From: UBA4459 sp036351335
GTDB lineage: Bacteria; Bacteroidota; Bacteroidia; Bacteroidales; F082
Assembly: GCA_036351335.1 (NCBI GenBank)
Contig: JAZBOW010000191.1
Span: 1-11,814 of the forward strand
Length of the DNA: 11,814 nucleotides
Direction of reading: 5' to 3'
Part shown: one piece after another, positions 1 through 6,799 of the stretch
How positions within the stretch are numbered: the stretch's first letter is position 1
Layout: each line of letters begins with the position of its first letter
The notes under the pieces: generated by a model
What the model saw: the letters and a program-made list of their open reading frames with translations, nothing else
Database searches by the model: none
Told to the model about the DNA's origin: nothing
Made by a program: the position numbers and the translations under genes

Positions 1-374
1 ATCTTCAAATTTTTCCGCACTGGCAACTCTATATCCCACAGTTCTCCCATGCCGTCCGCAAGCCAGTTACCCTCTTTATCTTTCAATTGATAATGGTAAT
101 CGCCTGTGCGCATTTCACCACCTGGCAGATAAAAAGTGATGTTCACATCCATAAAATCATAGGGAAAATAGCTATGATGCCGCAATAGCAAATAAACGTC
201 CAGCACCTCATTTTCTTGCACGGGGACTTCAAAATTCTGAATATCAAATCGGTTCCAGCTTACATTTTCAAAAGTGTGGTATTCTTTAAATATGGTTTTG
301 TTTCCACAGGCCGTTAATAGCAACACAACAGCCAAGGCGCCAAATATTTTTTTTATGTATATGTATTTTAACAT
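1..374 (-). CDS. gldH: GldH-like gliding-motility lipoprotein (3' part beyond window)
   Basis: My translation from ATG at 374 stays open to the window edge (124 codons). It starts with a lipoprotein signal peptide: a basic start, a hydrophobic stretch at about residues 11-20, then lipobox LTAC with the lipidated cysteine at 23. The mature part begins KTIFKEYHTFEN and continues with a beta-rich stretch including VNITFYLPGGEM and DKEGNWLADGMGELWD. This pattern matches my memory of GldH, a lipoprotein of the Bacteroidota gliding/type IX secretion gene set that is thought to face the periplasm. GldH is about 150-160 aa, so roughly 30-40 residues should be missing. The gene is divergent from the RNase H gene, with start codons about 26 bp apart. 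The family call rests on pattern recognition without an alignment; a generic lipoprotein is the alternative. Confidence 0.72.
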   Translation of the reverse strand, partial: MLKYIYIKKIFGALAVVLLLTACGNKTIFKEYHTFENVSWNRFDIQNFEVPVQENEVLDVYLLLRHHSYFPYDFMDVNITFYLPGGEMRTGDYHYQLKDKEGNWLADGMGELWDIELPVRKNLK

Positions 375-379
375 CTATG

Positions 380-387
380 CAAAGATA
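380..387 (-). promoter_or_regulatory. Candidate -7 box (TATCTTTG) for the GldH-like gene
   Basis: Read on the minus strand, this octamer matches the Bacteroidota -7 consensus TAnnTTTG exactly. Its last base is 6 nt from the ATG at 374. A possible -33 TTG lies at 405-407 on the same strand, with a 17-bp spacer, which is on the short side. If the box is used, transcription would start almost at the initiation codon, giving a leaderless or nearly leaderless mRNA. This is a sequence match only. Confidence 0.4.
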
Positions 388-388
388 T

Positions 389-396
389 TACATTTG
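389..396 (+). promoter_or_regulatory. Candidate -7 box (TACATTTG) for the RNase H gene
   Basis: This is an exact match to TAnnTTTG, ending 4 nt before the ATG at 401 and one base from the opposite-strand box at 380-387. No convincing -33 TTG is seen at the expected distance, which weakens the call. If functional, it excludes the upstream ATG at 377 as the real start and predicts a leaderless transcript. Confidence 0.35.
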
Positions 397-400
397 CTTC

Positions 401-1045
401 ATGGCAAAAAAATCGGCGAAGAAGTATTATGTGGTCTGGCGGGGACTTAAACCCGGCATTTATCATAGCTGGGATGATGCCAAAAAACAGGTGAGTGGTT
501 ATGTGGGCGCTGAATACAAAGCCTTTACTTCGCAAACGGACGCTGAAGAAGCATTTAGCCGGAACTACCTCGAATACAAAGGTAAAGCCACGACTTCAAA
601 GAAAGTATTCTCGAAAAAAGAGTTGGATGAAATTGGGGAACCGATTCTGAATAGCCTGTCGGTGGATGCTGCCTGCTCCGGCAATCCAGGAATTCTGGAA
701 TACCGCGGGGTGTATACAGAAACGGAAACGGAAGTCTTCAGAAGGGGGCCTTATCCGGATGGGACAGTAAATATTGGTGAGTTTCTGGCTATTGTGCTGG
801 GACTGGCCTGGCAACAAAAGCATAAGCTCAATATGCCCATTTATTCTGATTCACGAACGGCCATCAGTTGGGTGAAAAAGAAGAGAGTCAATACGAAGCT
901 AAAAAAGAACAGGAAGAATGAGAAGCTTTTCTACGCGGTTGCGCAGGCTTTGGAATGGCTTAAAAAAAATAAAATCGAAGTAGAGATACTCAAGTGGAGG
1001 ACGGATGCCTGGGGAGAGATAAAGGCGGATTTTGGGAGAAAATAA
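401..1045 (+). CDS. rnhA: Ribonuclease HI with N-terminal viroplasmin domain
   Basis: The product cleaves the RNA strand of RNA-DNA hybrids during replication and repair, in the cytoplasm. Numbered from ATG 401 (214 aa), residues 1-60 form the caulimovirus viroplasmin/RNase H1 N-terminal hybrid-binding domain (KKYYVVWRGLKPGIYHSWDD). A lysine-rich linker follows, then the RNase H fold from about residue 85. The four carboxylates are visible: Asp89 in VDAACSGNPG, Glu127 in IGEFLAIVLGL, Asp150 in IYSDSRTAISW and Asp210 in the C-terminal IKADFGRK. The length is normal for Bacteroidota homologues. An in-frame ATG at 377 would add MQRYYICF, but 401 gives the usual MAKK-type start and agrees with the promoter-like box just upstream. 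The gene is divergent from the lipoprotein gene. Its last 15 codons, counting the stop, recur at 1303-1347. Confidence 0.93.
   Translation: MAKKSAKKYYVVWRGLKPGIYHSWDDAKKQVSGYVGAEYKAFTSQTDAEEAFSRNYLEYKGKATTSKKVFSKKELDEIGEPILNSLSVDAACSGNPGILEYRGVYTETETEVFRRGPYPDGTVNIGEFLAIVLGLAWQQKHKLNMPIYSDSRTAISWVKKKRVNTKLKKNRKNEKLFYAVAQALEWLKKNKIEVEILKWRTDAWGEIKADFGRK
1001..1045 (+). repeat. Direct repeat, left copy: 3' end of the RNase H gene
   Basis: The final 14 sense codons plus stop of the RNase H gene match 1303-1347 at 40 of 45 positions without gaps. The five differences are all at third codon positions and all silent (GGA/GGG, GAG/GAA, ATA/ATT, AGA/AGG, AAA/AAG). Similarity stops sharply at both ends. 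Confidence 0.85.
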
Positions 1046-1302
1046 ATCAAGTATCAGCTTTTAAATTCGTATCAGTAAACTTGCGAAGCGCAGTAGTTGC
1101 TATTTTCAATTGATTTTGCGGAGAAGCGCTTCCCCTTACTTTTCTTCTTGATAAGAAAAGTAAGCAAAAGGATCAAGAAAATTTGATCGAAACTTCCCGC
1201 TATCACCCCGCAGGCCTAGCACGGCAACTCGCTGACACCGCAAATTTTCGGGCCTGCACACTTACTAAATGAGTCTGCAATAAATGAAATTAATAAGACT
1301 GT
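1046..1302. repeat. Hairpin-rich non-coding segment, candidate dispersed repeat or element remnant
   Basis: No gene is supported in these 257 bp. The segment holds a run of inverted repeats: a 10-bp palindrome (GAAGCGCTTC, 1123-1132), an 11-bp perfect hairpin (1135-1164), a 6-bp hairpin (GATCAA/TTGATC, 1171-1188), and GCAGGCC at 1210-1216 facing GGCCTGC at 1251-1257. It lies exactly between the two copies of the RNase H 3' end. The second half is more GC-rich than the intergenic DNA elsewhere in the window. The overall look is of a genome-dispersed intergenic repeat, which cannot be tested from one window. None of the hairpins is followed by a U-tract, so they do not look like simple terminators. 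Confidence 0.45.
1135..1164. repeat. Perfect 11-bp inverted repeat, 8-nt loop
   Basis: CTTACTTTTCT (1135-1145) and AGAAAAGTAAG (1154-1164) are exact reverse complements around the loop TCTTGATA. No T-run follows on either strand, so an intrinsic terminator is unlikely. It may be the core of a repeat element or an RNA structure. Confidence 0.6.
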
Positions 1303-1347
1303 ACGGATGCCTGGGGGGAAATTAAGGCGGATTTTGGGAGGAAGTAA
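1303..1347 (+). pseudogene. Orphan 3'-terminal fragment of an RNase H gene
   Basis: This stretch reads TDAWGEIKADFGRK followed by TAA, identical in protein to the end of the intact RNase H gene about 300 bp upstream but with five silent base changes. The sequence just upstream is unrelated and contains an in-frame stop (1294-1296), so the fragment cannot be part of a working gene. The TAA abuts the stop codon of the convergent exosortase gene (1348-1350). The silent-only divergence indicates it was once the end of a functional RNase H gene under selection, either a paralogue or the original end displaced by an inserted element. Confidence 0.75.
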
Positions 1348-1920
1348 TTAACTGCTACCTGACTTTTTTCTGAGTTTTTCATTCCAGATGACCCATAAGG
1401 CAAACATCGCAGCATAAAACAACGGGCGATATATATAGTCATGAGCGAAATCGAAGTATTGCGGATAATAGAATAACTGAACTGAAAGGCCAAATATCCT
1501 CGACAGATTCACCAGGTGCACAACTATCAGACCTAATGGAATATACCACAGTTTCTTTTTCCAGGGACCGGGATATAAAGCCATCAACACGATCCACTGC
1601 AGAAATTGCTTAAACCCTGAACAACTTTGGTTGATCCCAACATATCCACCAGCAATATAGATCGTTTGCTGTTGATCGTTGGTAGTAAATTCATAAGAAG
1701 TCAGGTGCGTTAACAGCCATACTGAATTTCTATACACAATGTCAGTCAACCAGGCTCGCAAAGCGAAAACCTCATCATAAATGGGCCAGAATTGCAATTG
1801 ATATGCCCAAAAACGGTACAAATAATGAAATCCGAATATCAGCACAACAAATATCACCACTTCTACTACAGGACGAAGGATGGGGTTTTTGGAGATGGTA
1901 TTTTTAAAGTGTCTTAGCAA
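1348..1920 (-). CDS. Exosortase/archaeosortase-family transpeptidase (subtype not assigned)
   Basis: This is an integral inner-membrane protein of 190 aa with hydrophobic segments at about 18-35, 103-117, 123-139 and 165-180. The three hallmark catalytic residues of the exosortase/archaeosortase superfamily are in place: Cys100 in NQSCSGFKQF, Arg141 in VNLSRIFGLS, and His160 in FDFAHDYIYRP. Family members recognise a C-terminal sorting signal, cleave it and hand the protein to a surface anchor. In Proteobacteria the genes sit in exopolysaccharide loci, as this one does. The length is like the short Bacteroidota forms (about 180-200 aa). The first codon appears to be TTG; no in-frame ATG occurs before the upstream in-frame stop at 1942-1944. 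It is the last gene of the minus-strand block, separated from the Wzi gene by a four-helix-bundle element. No substrate with a sorting tail is visible here. Confidence 0.88.
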   Translation of the reverse strand: MLRHFKNTISKNPILRPVVEVVIFVVLIFGFHYLYRFWAYQLQFWPIYDEVFALRAWLTDIVYRNSVWLLTHLTSYEFTTNDQQQTIYIAGGYVGINQSCSGFKQFLQWIVLMALYPGPWKKKLWYIPLGLIVVHLVNLSRIFGLSVQLFYYPQYFDFAHDYIYRPLFYAAMFALWVIWNEKLRKKSGSS

Positions 1921-1971
1921 GGTTTTTTTTATGATGTGAAGTTACTAGAGAGCGCATAAGCAAAGGGGTGA

Positions 1972-2030
1972 GAGGGCGAAAGGGCGAAAGGGCGAGGGGG
2001 CGAAGGGGCGAGGGGGCGAAGGGGCAAAAG
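1972..2030. repeat. Short tandem repeat, unit about 8 bp (RGGGCGAA)
   Basis: Seven or so slightly degenerate units of GGGCGAA/GGGCGAG run head to tail, giving a strongly purine-rich plus strand. The repeat lies just downstream of the four-helix-bundle gene and mirrors the GCGAAAG-type pyrimidine/purine repeat on the gene's other side (2450-2487, opposite orientation). Copy number is probably variable through slippage. Confidence 0.85.
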
Positions 2031-2053
2031 GAGTTTTTATAAGATATATATTT

Positions 2054-2428
2054 TTATACTGACCAATTTTCCGGTTTACGAATCATGTTAATTATCATCG
2101 CAATGATATGATCGTATTTATCTGTTAAATCGTAGTGCAAATCCTTACTGATATACTTGCATGCGTATGCGTAATCAAGCCATACTTGCGTTTCTGCTGC
2201 TTCGCCTTCCGAATCCGATAATTTTGATATAAAATGTTTTGGATAGCGTCTTTTACGAAAAGCTTCTGCAAGATTACCTGATACCGAACGCGACGACCTC
2301 CTTATTTGATCTGTTAATGAGTACGTTTCTTCCTTCGGAAAAGATTTAGTCATTTCGAAGATTTCCATCCCGGAAGAAAAGGATAATTGATAAACTTCCA
2401 ATTCTTTGTGTGATTTAATAACTTTCAT
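2054..2428 (-). CDS. Four-helix-bundle protein, 23S rRNA intervening-sequence (IVS) family
   Basis: The protein has 124 aa from ATG 2428; a TTG two codons upstream is possible but less likely. It shows the family signature QIRRSSRSVSGNLAEAF at 41-57 and EAAETQVWLDYA at 76-87 within an all-helical sequence. Homologues were first found in intervening sequences of bacterial 23S rRNA genes and are common as lone intergenic genes in Bacteroidota; the biochemical role is unknown. The gene sits between the Wzi and exosortase genes with no functional link to polysaccharide synthesis. It is bracketed by inverted purine/pyrimidine-polarised repeats (1972-2030 and 2450-2487), suggesting that gene and arms form one inserted unit. 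Confidence 0.88.
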   Translation of the reverse strand: MKVIKSHKELEVYQLSFSSGMEIFEMTKSFPKEETYSLTDQIRRSSRSVSGNLAEAFRKRRYPKHFISKLSDSEGEAAETQVWLDYAYACKYISKDLHYDLTDKYDHIIAMIINMIRKPENWSV

Positions 2429-2449
2429 TTTCAATTATATTCTTCTGTT

Positions 2450-2487
2450 GTCGTTCTTTCGCTCTCTCGCACTATTCGCTTTTTCGT
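2450..2487. repeat. Pyrimidine-rich arm, inverted partner of the tandem repeat at 1972-2030
   Basis: On the minus strand this stretch reads as GCGAAAAAGCGAATAG followed by further GCGA-type units and GCGAAAGAACGAC, resembling the GGGCGAAAGGGCGAA units at 1972-2030 in inverted orientation. The exact shared word is GCGAAAG (1976-1982; complement at 2456-2462). The arms are imperfect, so base pairing would be partial. Confidence 0.55.
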
Positions 2488-2490
2488 AAA

Positions 2491-4161
2491 TTAAAATCCT
2501 ATATTCGCTCCAAATGAAAAAGTATTTGTTTTGCCATGGTAATATTCCGGTGTGTAGAGGTTCACATTTCCGGTTGCATTTCCAGCCATGAAACTCATGA
2601 AAACATAGGTATTATTTACAATTTCATAACGCGCATCCAACTGAATGGTCTGATTTTCCCATGTAATATTTTCCAATGGAGGCAATTTATGCAAATCGCA
2701 ATCCGGATCATTCGCACAATCAGCGTAATCATAATCATCGCCATGCTGTCCAAGTGTGTAAGCCAATTTCACTTGCAATCCTCTAATCGGTTTGTAAAGT
2801 AATGCTACATATATTTCCCGGCTGTTGTCTCTCAGATAATGTCCCATATTATATCTATTCGAGGTGTATGTAATGGTTTCTATTTTATGTTGATACACTA
2901 CGGGATTTGTATGGGTGTACTCGGCGATCAACGATAAATTTTTCAGTGGAAAGTCACTTAATCTGAATCCAAATTTCCAGCTCAATAAGTTATATTCGTC
3001 ACTTGCCCTAAAATGATTAATGGAAAAATCATCGAGAAAAAGATTGACATATAAATGCAGGTATCTGATGTTCCGGGAACTTATATTAAAAAACATCTGT
3101 GAATTCTGGCCAACCCCACCTGTAGTCGCATTCAGGGTATGATCAACGGATTTATAGAACAGGAATGGTATCATATAAGCCGCATGCGGACCACCCAGGT
3201 CGCTATAAACAATGGAATTTCCAAATGAGAATATCAGATTCCTGACCGGGTAAAAAGTGAACATATTGGCGGCCATATATTTCGGATAAAAGACTTTTCG
3301 ATAGGTACCATTTGAATAATATGAATTGGCGCTGTCGATCACCTGCGATACCAGCCATCCATGGTAATAATCGAACTCAAACCATCTGACCGGTTTCAGG
3401 TGCAGCTTGATCATCGCAAAGGAGGGTGCTCTGCCCGACTGAATGTTGGTGCCATTGTATCCTGTTCCCCATTCCACATGGTCCTTTACCAATCCAAAGG
3501 AACCCCATTTCCAGGAGACCATCATGCCACCCCTGGCTTCGCTGTAGTCGATTCCTTCATCACCATAATTTTTAAATGGTACGCCGCTTTGATGTACAAA
3601 ATATTCAGGGGCTATCATGATCCGGCTTACATTATGATCGCGCAGGCTGGAATAGAAACCAAAGTTTTTACCGATGTATCCCCATAACGAACCACCCCAC
3701 CAGGTTTCTGTAAGTCCACCATTTTCATTTGTACTGTATCGACCACCGGCTATGGGCTGAAGTGCCAGTGTAAACAATGAATCTTTGTAAAATAAGCCAG
3801 GTGGATTTGCGGCCAGCGCAAAATTTTTCTGTTTGTTATAAAGTGTGGTCTTGCGGTTAAACTCCATTGGTGGAGCTGCTTCCAACATATATGCTTTCAG
3901 ATAAAATTCCAATTCTTTTTTCTGGCGTTTACTCAATAACTGATCATTCTCAGAAGATTTCGAGGATATAATGTCCAATTTTTCTTTGATCATTTTCCTT
4001 GAATAGGGTTTGATGATTGAATTCAGCTCGATGATCTTCAGCCCGGCCATCTCGTCCAGGTAATCATAAATGGCGGTGTTGGAAATATGCTCGTATACCA
4101 CCTGTGCCTGCAATGAAATTGCAAATATTACGGCCAGAATTGTCAGATAGGTTTGTTTCAT
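2491..4161 (-). CDS. Wzi-family capsule assembly outer-membrane beta-barrel
   Basis: The product has 556 aa. Residues 1-19 are a clear signal peptide (MKQTYLTILAVIFAISLQA, cleavage before Q20). A helical, charged periplasmic-type segment (about 20-105) precedes a long alternating aromatic/hydrophobic beta-barrel region that ends with phenylalanine (GANIGF), the usual last residue of outer-membrane barrels. Recognisable family stretches are WWGGSLWGYIGKNFGFYSSL and KDHVEWGTGYNGTN. In E. coli, Wzi is a capsule-binding lectin that keeps group 1 capsule at the surface; Bacteroidota homologues (Caps_assemb_Wzi) occur in exopolysaccharide loci. The gene starts 32 bp after the sugar transferase gene and is probably co-transcribed. 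CANDPDCDLH near residue 480 contains a Cys pair that could form a disulphide in an extracellular loop. Confidence 0.85.
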   Translation of the reverse strand: MKQTYLTILAVIFAISLQAQVVYEHISNTAIYDYLDEMAGLKIIELNSIIKPYSRKMIKEKLDIISSKSSENDQLLSKRQKKELEFYLKAYMLEAAPPMEFNRKTTLYNKQKNFALAANPPGLFYKDSLFTLALQPIAGGRYSTNENGGLTETWWGGSLWGYIGKNFGFYSSLRDHNVSRIMIAPEYFVHQSGVPFKNYGDEGIDYSEARGGMMVSWKWGSFGLVKDHVEWGTGYNGTNIQSGRAPSFAMIKLHLKPVRWFEFDYYHGWLVSQVIDSANSYYSNGTYRKVFYPKYMAANMFTFYPVRNLIFSFGNSIVYSDLGGPHAAYMIPFLFYKSVDHTLNATTGGVGQNSQMFFNISSRNIRYLHLYVNLFLDDFSINHFRASDEYNLLSWKFGFRLSDFPLKNLSLIAEYTHTNPVVYQHKIETITYTSNRYNMGHYLRDNSREIYVALLYKPIRGLQVKLAYTLGQHGDDYDYADCANDPDCDLHKLPPLENITWENQTIQLDARYEIVNNTYVFMSFMAGNATGNVNLYTPEYYHGKTNTFSFGANIGF

Positions 4162-4193
4162 TTTGTTTTCTTAAGTGGATGGCATCTGATTTA

Positions 4194-5753
4194 CTATTTG
4201 CTTCTTGCTCCTTTTAAAATAATATTCCGGAACGCTTTAAAAAAGTATTTAATGTCTGTTCGGATTGGATGCTTCTGATAGGCTTCTAAGTATGCCATTT
4301 CCGATAGTTGAATTTCAGTCAGTGTTTTTGGCATATCAGCGTAAAACGGAGGAATCAGTCCTGGTTTGGTTTTCAGACGTTTTTCTTTCAGTGTATCAGA
4401 ATAGAGTTCAAAATACTGCTTACTTAATGGCCTCACGCCTACCAGTTTCATATCGCCGGCAATTAAATTGATGAACATGGGTGTTTCATCCAGCCAGAAC
4501 TTCCGGAATAATTTACCGGACGTTGTGACCCTGAAATCGTTTTTAAACTTACCACCTTCCTGCAATTTATACTTTTCGTATACATAATCCTGCAAATATT
4601 CAGAATATGCATGCATGGTGCGCAGTTTATATACTTTGAAAAGCCGGCCATCTTTTCCATACCGCCTCAAGCTGATCAGTGGGCCATAGGTGGGGTGACG
4701 GTCATAGCCAGGTTCCTTTACTTTTCTTACGACAAAAAATAGCTCCTCATGAATGTATCTTTCTTCCACTAGTTCGAATCCGCATGAATAAAGCCTTCCA
4801 AGAATTTCGGCATGTGGTATGGCTCGTTCATAGCCTAAGGTGATAAAAAAGTAAATGTTTTTAGTGAACGGCAATTTGGGAATAATGCGTGTGAAGAATA
4901 CGTCAAAACAATAACTCACCCAGTTAAAAGGAAATATATACCTGTTTAAGATACGTTTTTTACGGATGTCTTTTGTCTCGACACATCCTATGTATAGACC
5001 GCCATAAGGCATCCTTTCATTAATCGATTCGAAAAATTTATTCACCCTGCGGATATCGTTGGTACGATGCAGGTTCACCATCTTATTGAAATAACCATCC
5101 GCCAGAGTTTCGACATTCGCAATTTTTGTGGTATTGAATACCGCCGAGTGGGGATCCCCTACGTCCACAAAACGGTTCAGGAAGTTATAGACCCTTTTGC
5201 TTTTCGACTCAATGATAAATTTTCGCTGTGCCAGGCGCTTTTCACGGGTTTTTTCACTGTCGAATTTTTCATGGGTAAAGGGGGGGAAAACTTTGGACTT
5301 TCCATCTCCTGGCTGGATAGTCTTATCAGGTAGCGGTTGCGCGAATTTATAGGCAGCAAATATGTACCCGATAAATAACTCAAGCAAAGTAGAAAGGATA
5401 ATCGTTCCGAAAACAATTAACCTTGAATAGCTGAACAGGTTGTTGAAATAAATCAGCGATGTGATAATGCCCACAATGGTCACATTGGAGATAAGGGTGT
5501 ACACATAGATATCTTTCGGCTTTTTGATTTTGGTAAGCTGGTACTTTCCTATGATCATTGATACCAGTGTCCATACCAAAAGGAAAATGATAAATGGTTG
5601 CACATATTGGGGCAAATAATAGGCTTTCGAAGCAGGCTTTATCCAGACAAAGATCAGAAAGCTCAGTGTGACCAGCAGCACGTCTATCGTGATATACAAT
5701 AGCTGAAACCGTCTGTTTCTTTTGTTTTTTGAATCTTCCTTATCAGTTACCAT
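4194..5753 (-). CDS. Initiating sugar-phosphate transferase (polyprenyl glycosylphosphotransferase family), atypical architecture
   Basis: The 519-aa membrane protein would transfer a sugar-1-phosphate from a nucleotide sugar to undecaprenyl phosphate. Four hydrophobic helices lie at about 17-38, 51-68, 82-103 and 109-135. A cytoplasmic linker follows, then a middle domain (about 205-345, GYFNKMVNLHRTNDIRRVNK through RLYSCGFELVEE) that reminds me of the C-terminal half of a methyltransferase fold. The catalytic domain is C-terminal: KVYKLRTM (373-380), the Asp-Glu pair in WLDETP (Asp422, Glu423) and LVGVRP (437-442). The usual nucleotide-binding Rossmann domain is not recognisable. The hydrophobic re-entrant helix expected just before the catalytic domain is also missing; that position holds EERYIHEELFFVVRKVKEPG. 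The gene lies 10 bp after the acyltransferase gene and 32 bp before the Wzi gene. Confidence 0.82.
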   Translation of the reverse strand: MVTDKEDSKNKRNRRFQLLYITIDVLLVTLSFLIFVWIKPASKAYYLPQYVQPFIIFLLVWTLVSMIIGKYQLTKIKKPKDIYVYTLISNVTIVGIITSLIYFNNLFSYSRLIVFGTIILSTLLELFIGYIFAAYKFAQPLPDKTIQPGDGKSKVFPPFTHEKFDSEKTREKRLAQRKFIIESKSKRVYNFLNRFVDVGDPHSAVFNTTKIANVETLADGYFNKMVNLHRTNDIRRVNKFFESINERMPYGGLYIGCVETKDIRKKRILNRYIFPFNWVSYCFDVFFTRIIPKLPFTKNIYFFITLGYERAIPHAEILGRLYSCGFELVEERYIHEELFFVVRKVKEPGYDRHPTYGPLISLRRYGKDGRLFKVYKLRTMHAYSEYLQDYVYEKYKLQEGGKFKNDFRVTTSGKLFRKFWLDETPMFINLIAGDMKLVGVRPLSKQYFELYSDTLKEKRLKTKPGLIPPFYADMPKTLTEIQLSEMAYLEAYQKHPIRTDIKYFFKAFRNIILKGARSK

Positions 5754-5763
5754 TGTGTATTGA

Positions 5764-6798
5764 TCATACTTTGTTAAAGACCCTTAGTATATTATACGAC
5801 ATTTCTGTGATCATGTATAAGAAGCGGTTATTAATTTTACTGAATCTGCCGGGATTGGTTGTATTTTTTCCGAAATGTAATTTAAAATCGCGCACGCCAT
5901 ATGGTTTTAGGGGAGTACCCAGTCCCATGAAATCAAAATGCGCCAGGTTGTTTTCCAAGGCATATTCAATCGGCGCCCAGGTTGCCAGTATGCTTGGATA
6001 ATTCTTTTTATAGCGTTCATCCAGCCCTAACACGTACCATTCGTAAATGTTCCTGTTATCGGTCATTGGCGATAATACCCCTCCAATGATAGTGTCATTA
6101 TGTAAAACCAGCCTGATGATCCCCAGTTTTCCCTTGCGACTTATTTCATAAAATTGCTCAAAAAAACTTCGGTCAGGAAGTGGTTTTCTAACCCTGTTCC
6201 GGTAGACGTCACTTAGCAACTCATAAAAAACCTGTACTTCACCCATATTTTTTGGGGGTCGTATGATGCTGCCATTGGCCATCCCCTTCCTAATTTGCCT
6301 CAATTTGGTTTTGCTGATTGCTTTTTCAGTCTCTTCTTTATGAGCGGTATTCACCAGCAGGTTCAGCCTATCGTTGAAACGAAAGCCACACGATTCAAAT
6401 ACTGATGCAGATTCCAGGGGCCATTCGATAAAATTTCGGAACTGCACATATACCGATTCGCTTTTCAGTTCCTTGTCCAGGCTTTCCAACAACTGCTTCA
6501 GCACTTGCTGTGTATCTGTTTTGCCAAGTAGCGGCCCGCCATAAACGACTGTACGGGAAGACATTCGTCCTTTCCAACCGCTATATTCTTTAATGATCAC
6601 TGCCAGCAGCACCCCGAGAATGGCTCCCTGATCATCTTTGGCCAGGAAAATGTGGGGTGTGTAATGGTTTACCTTTTGATAGAAATCGAACATTTCCGGC
6701 GACTGAAACACCGTATTTTCCGGATGATTTGTTAAGAATTCAGCCCATGATGCGCGGTCGTCTTCAGTAATATGGTTGTATTGAATATGCAAACTCAA
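5764..6798 (-). CDS. FemAB/BioF2-type GNAT acyltransferase
   Basis: This soluble 344-aa protein has two tandem GNAT-like halves. The second half (about 150-320) carries the conserved FDFMGLGTP (288-296) and YGVRDFKLHFG (300-310) motifs of the FemAB / BioF2-like acetyltransferase group, and TKLRQIRKGMANG (164-176) marks the family's central helix. Relatives transfer amino-acyl or acetyl groups to peptidoglycan precursors or exopolysaccharide sugars; FemAB-like genes are recurrent members of exosortase-linked exopolysaccharide loci. The start codon appears to be TTG one base after the deacetylase-like gene's TAA, implying translational coupling; there is no ATG nearby. The sugar transferase gene follows 10 bp later. 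The acceptor cannot be deduced; acylation of an amino-sugar in the polysaccharide is my inference. Confidence 0.8.
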   Translation of the reverse strand: MSLHIQYNHITEDDRASWAEFLTNHPENTVFQSPEMFDFYQKVNHYTPHIFLAKDDQGAILGVLLAVIIKEYSGWKGRMSSRTVVYGGPLLGKTDTQQVLKQLLESLDKELKSESVYVQFRNFIEWPLESASVFESCGFRFNDRLNLLVNTAHKEETEKAISKTKLRQIRKGMANGSIIRPPKNMGEVQVFYELLSDVYRNRVRKPLPDRSFFEQFYEISRKGKLGIIRLVLHNDTIIGGVLSPMTDNRNIYEWYVLGLDERYKKNYPSILATWAPIEYALENNLAHFDFMGLGTPLKPYGVRDFKLHFGKNTTNPGRFSKINNRFLYMITEMSYNILRVFNKV

Positions 6799-6799
6799 T

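Noticed and set aside
377..400. Upstream in-frame ATG for the RNase H gene
   Set aside because: The added MQRYYICF is unlike homologues, it would overlap both promoter-like boxes, and no ribosome-binding site precedes it.
1290..1493. 67-codon minus-strand frame overlapping the exosortase 3' end
   Set aside because: It lies in another frame of the exosortase gene and runs across the RNase H fragment; the protein is not credible.
1972..2030. CRISPR array
   Set aside because: The units are about 8 bp, contiguous and without spacers; this is a simple tandem repeat.
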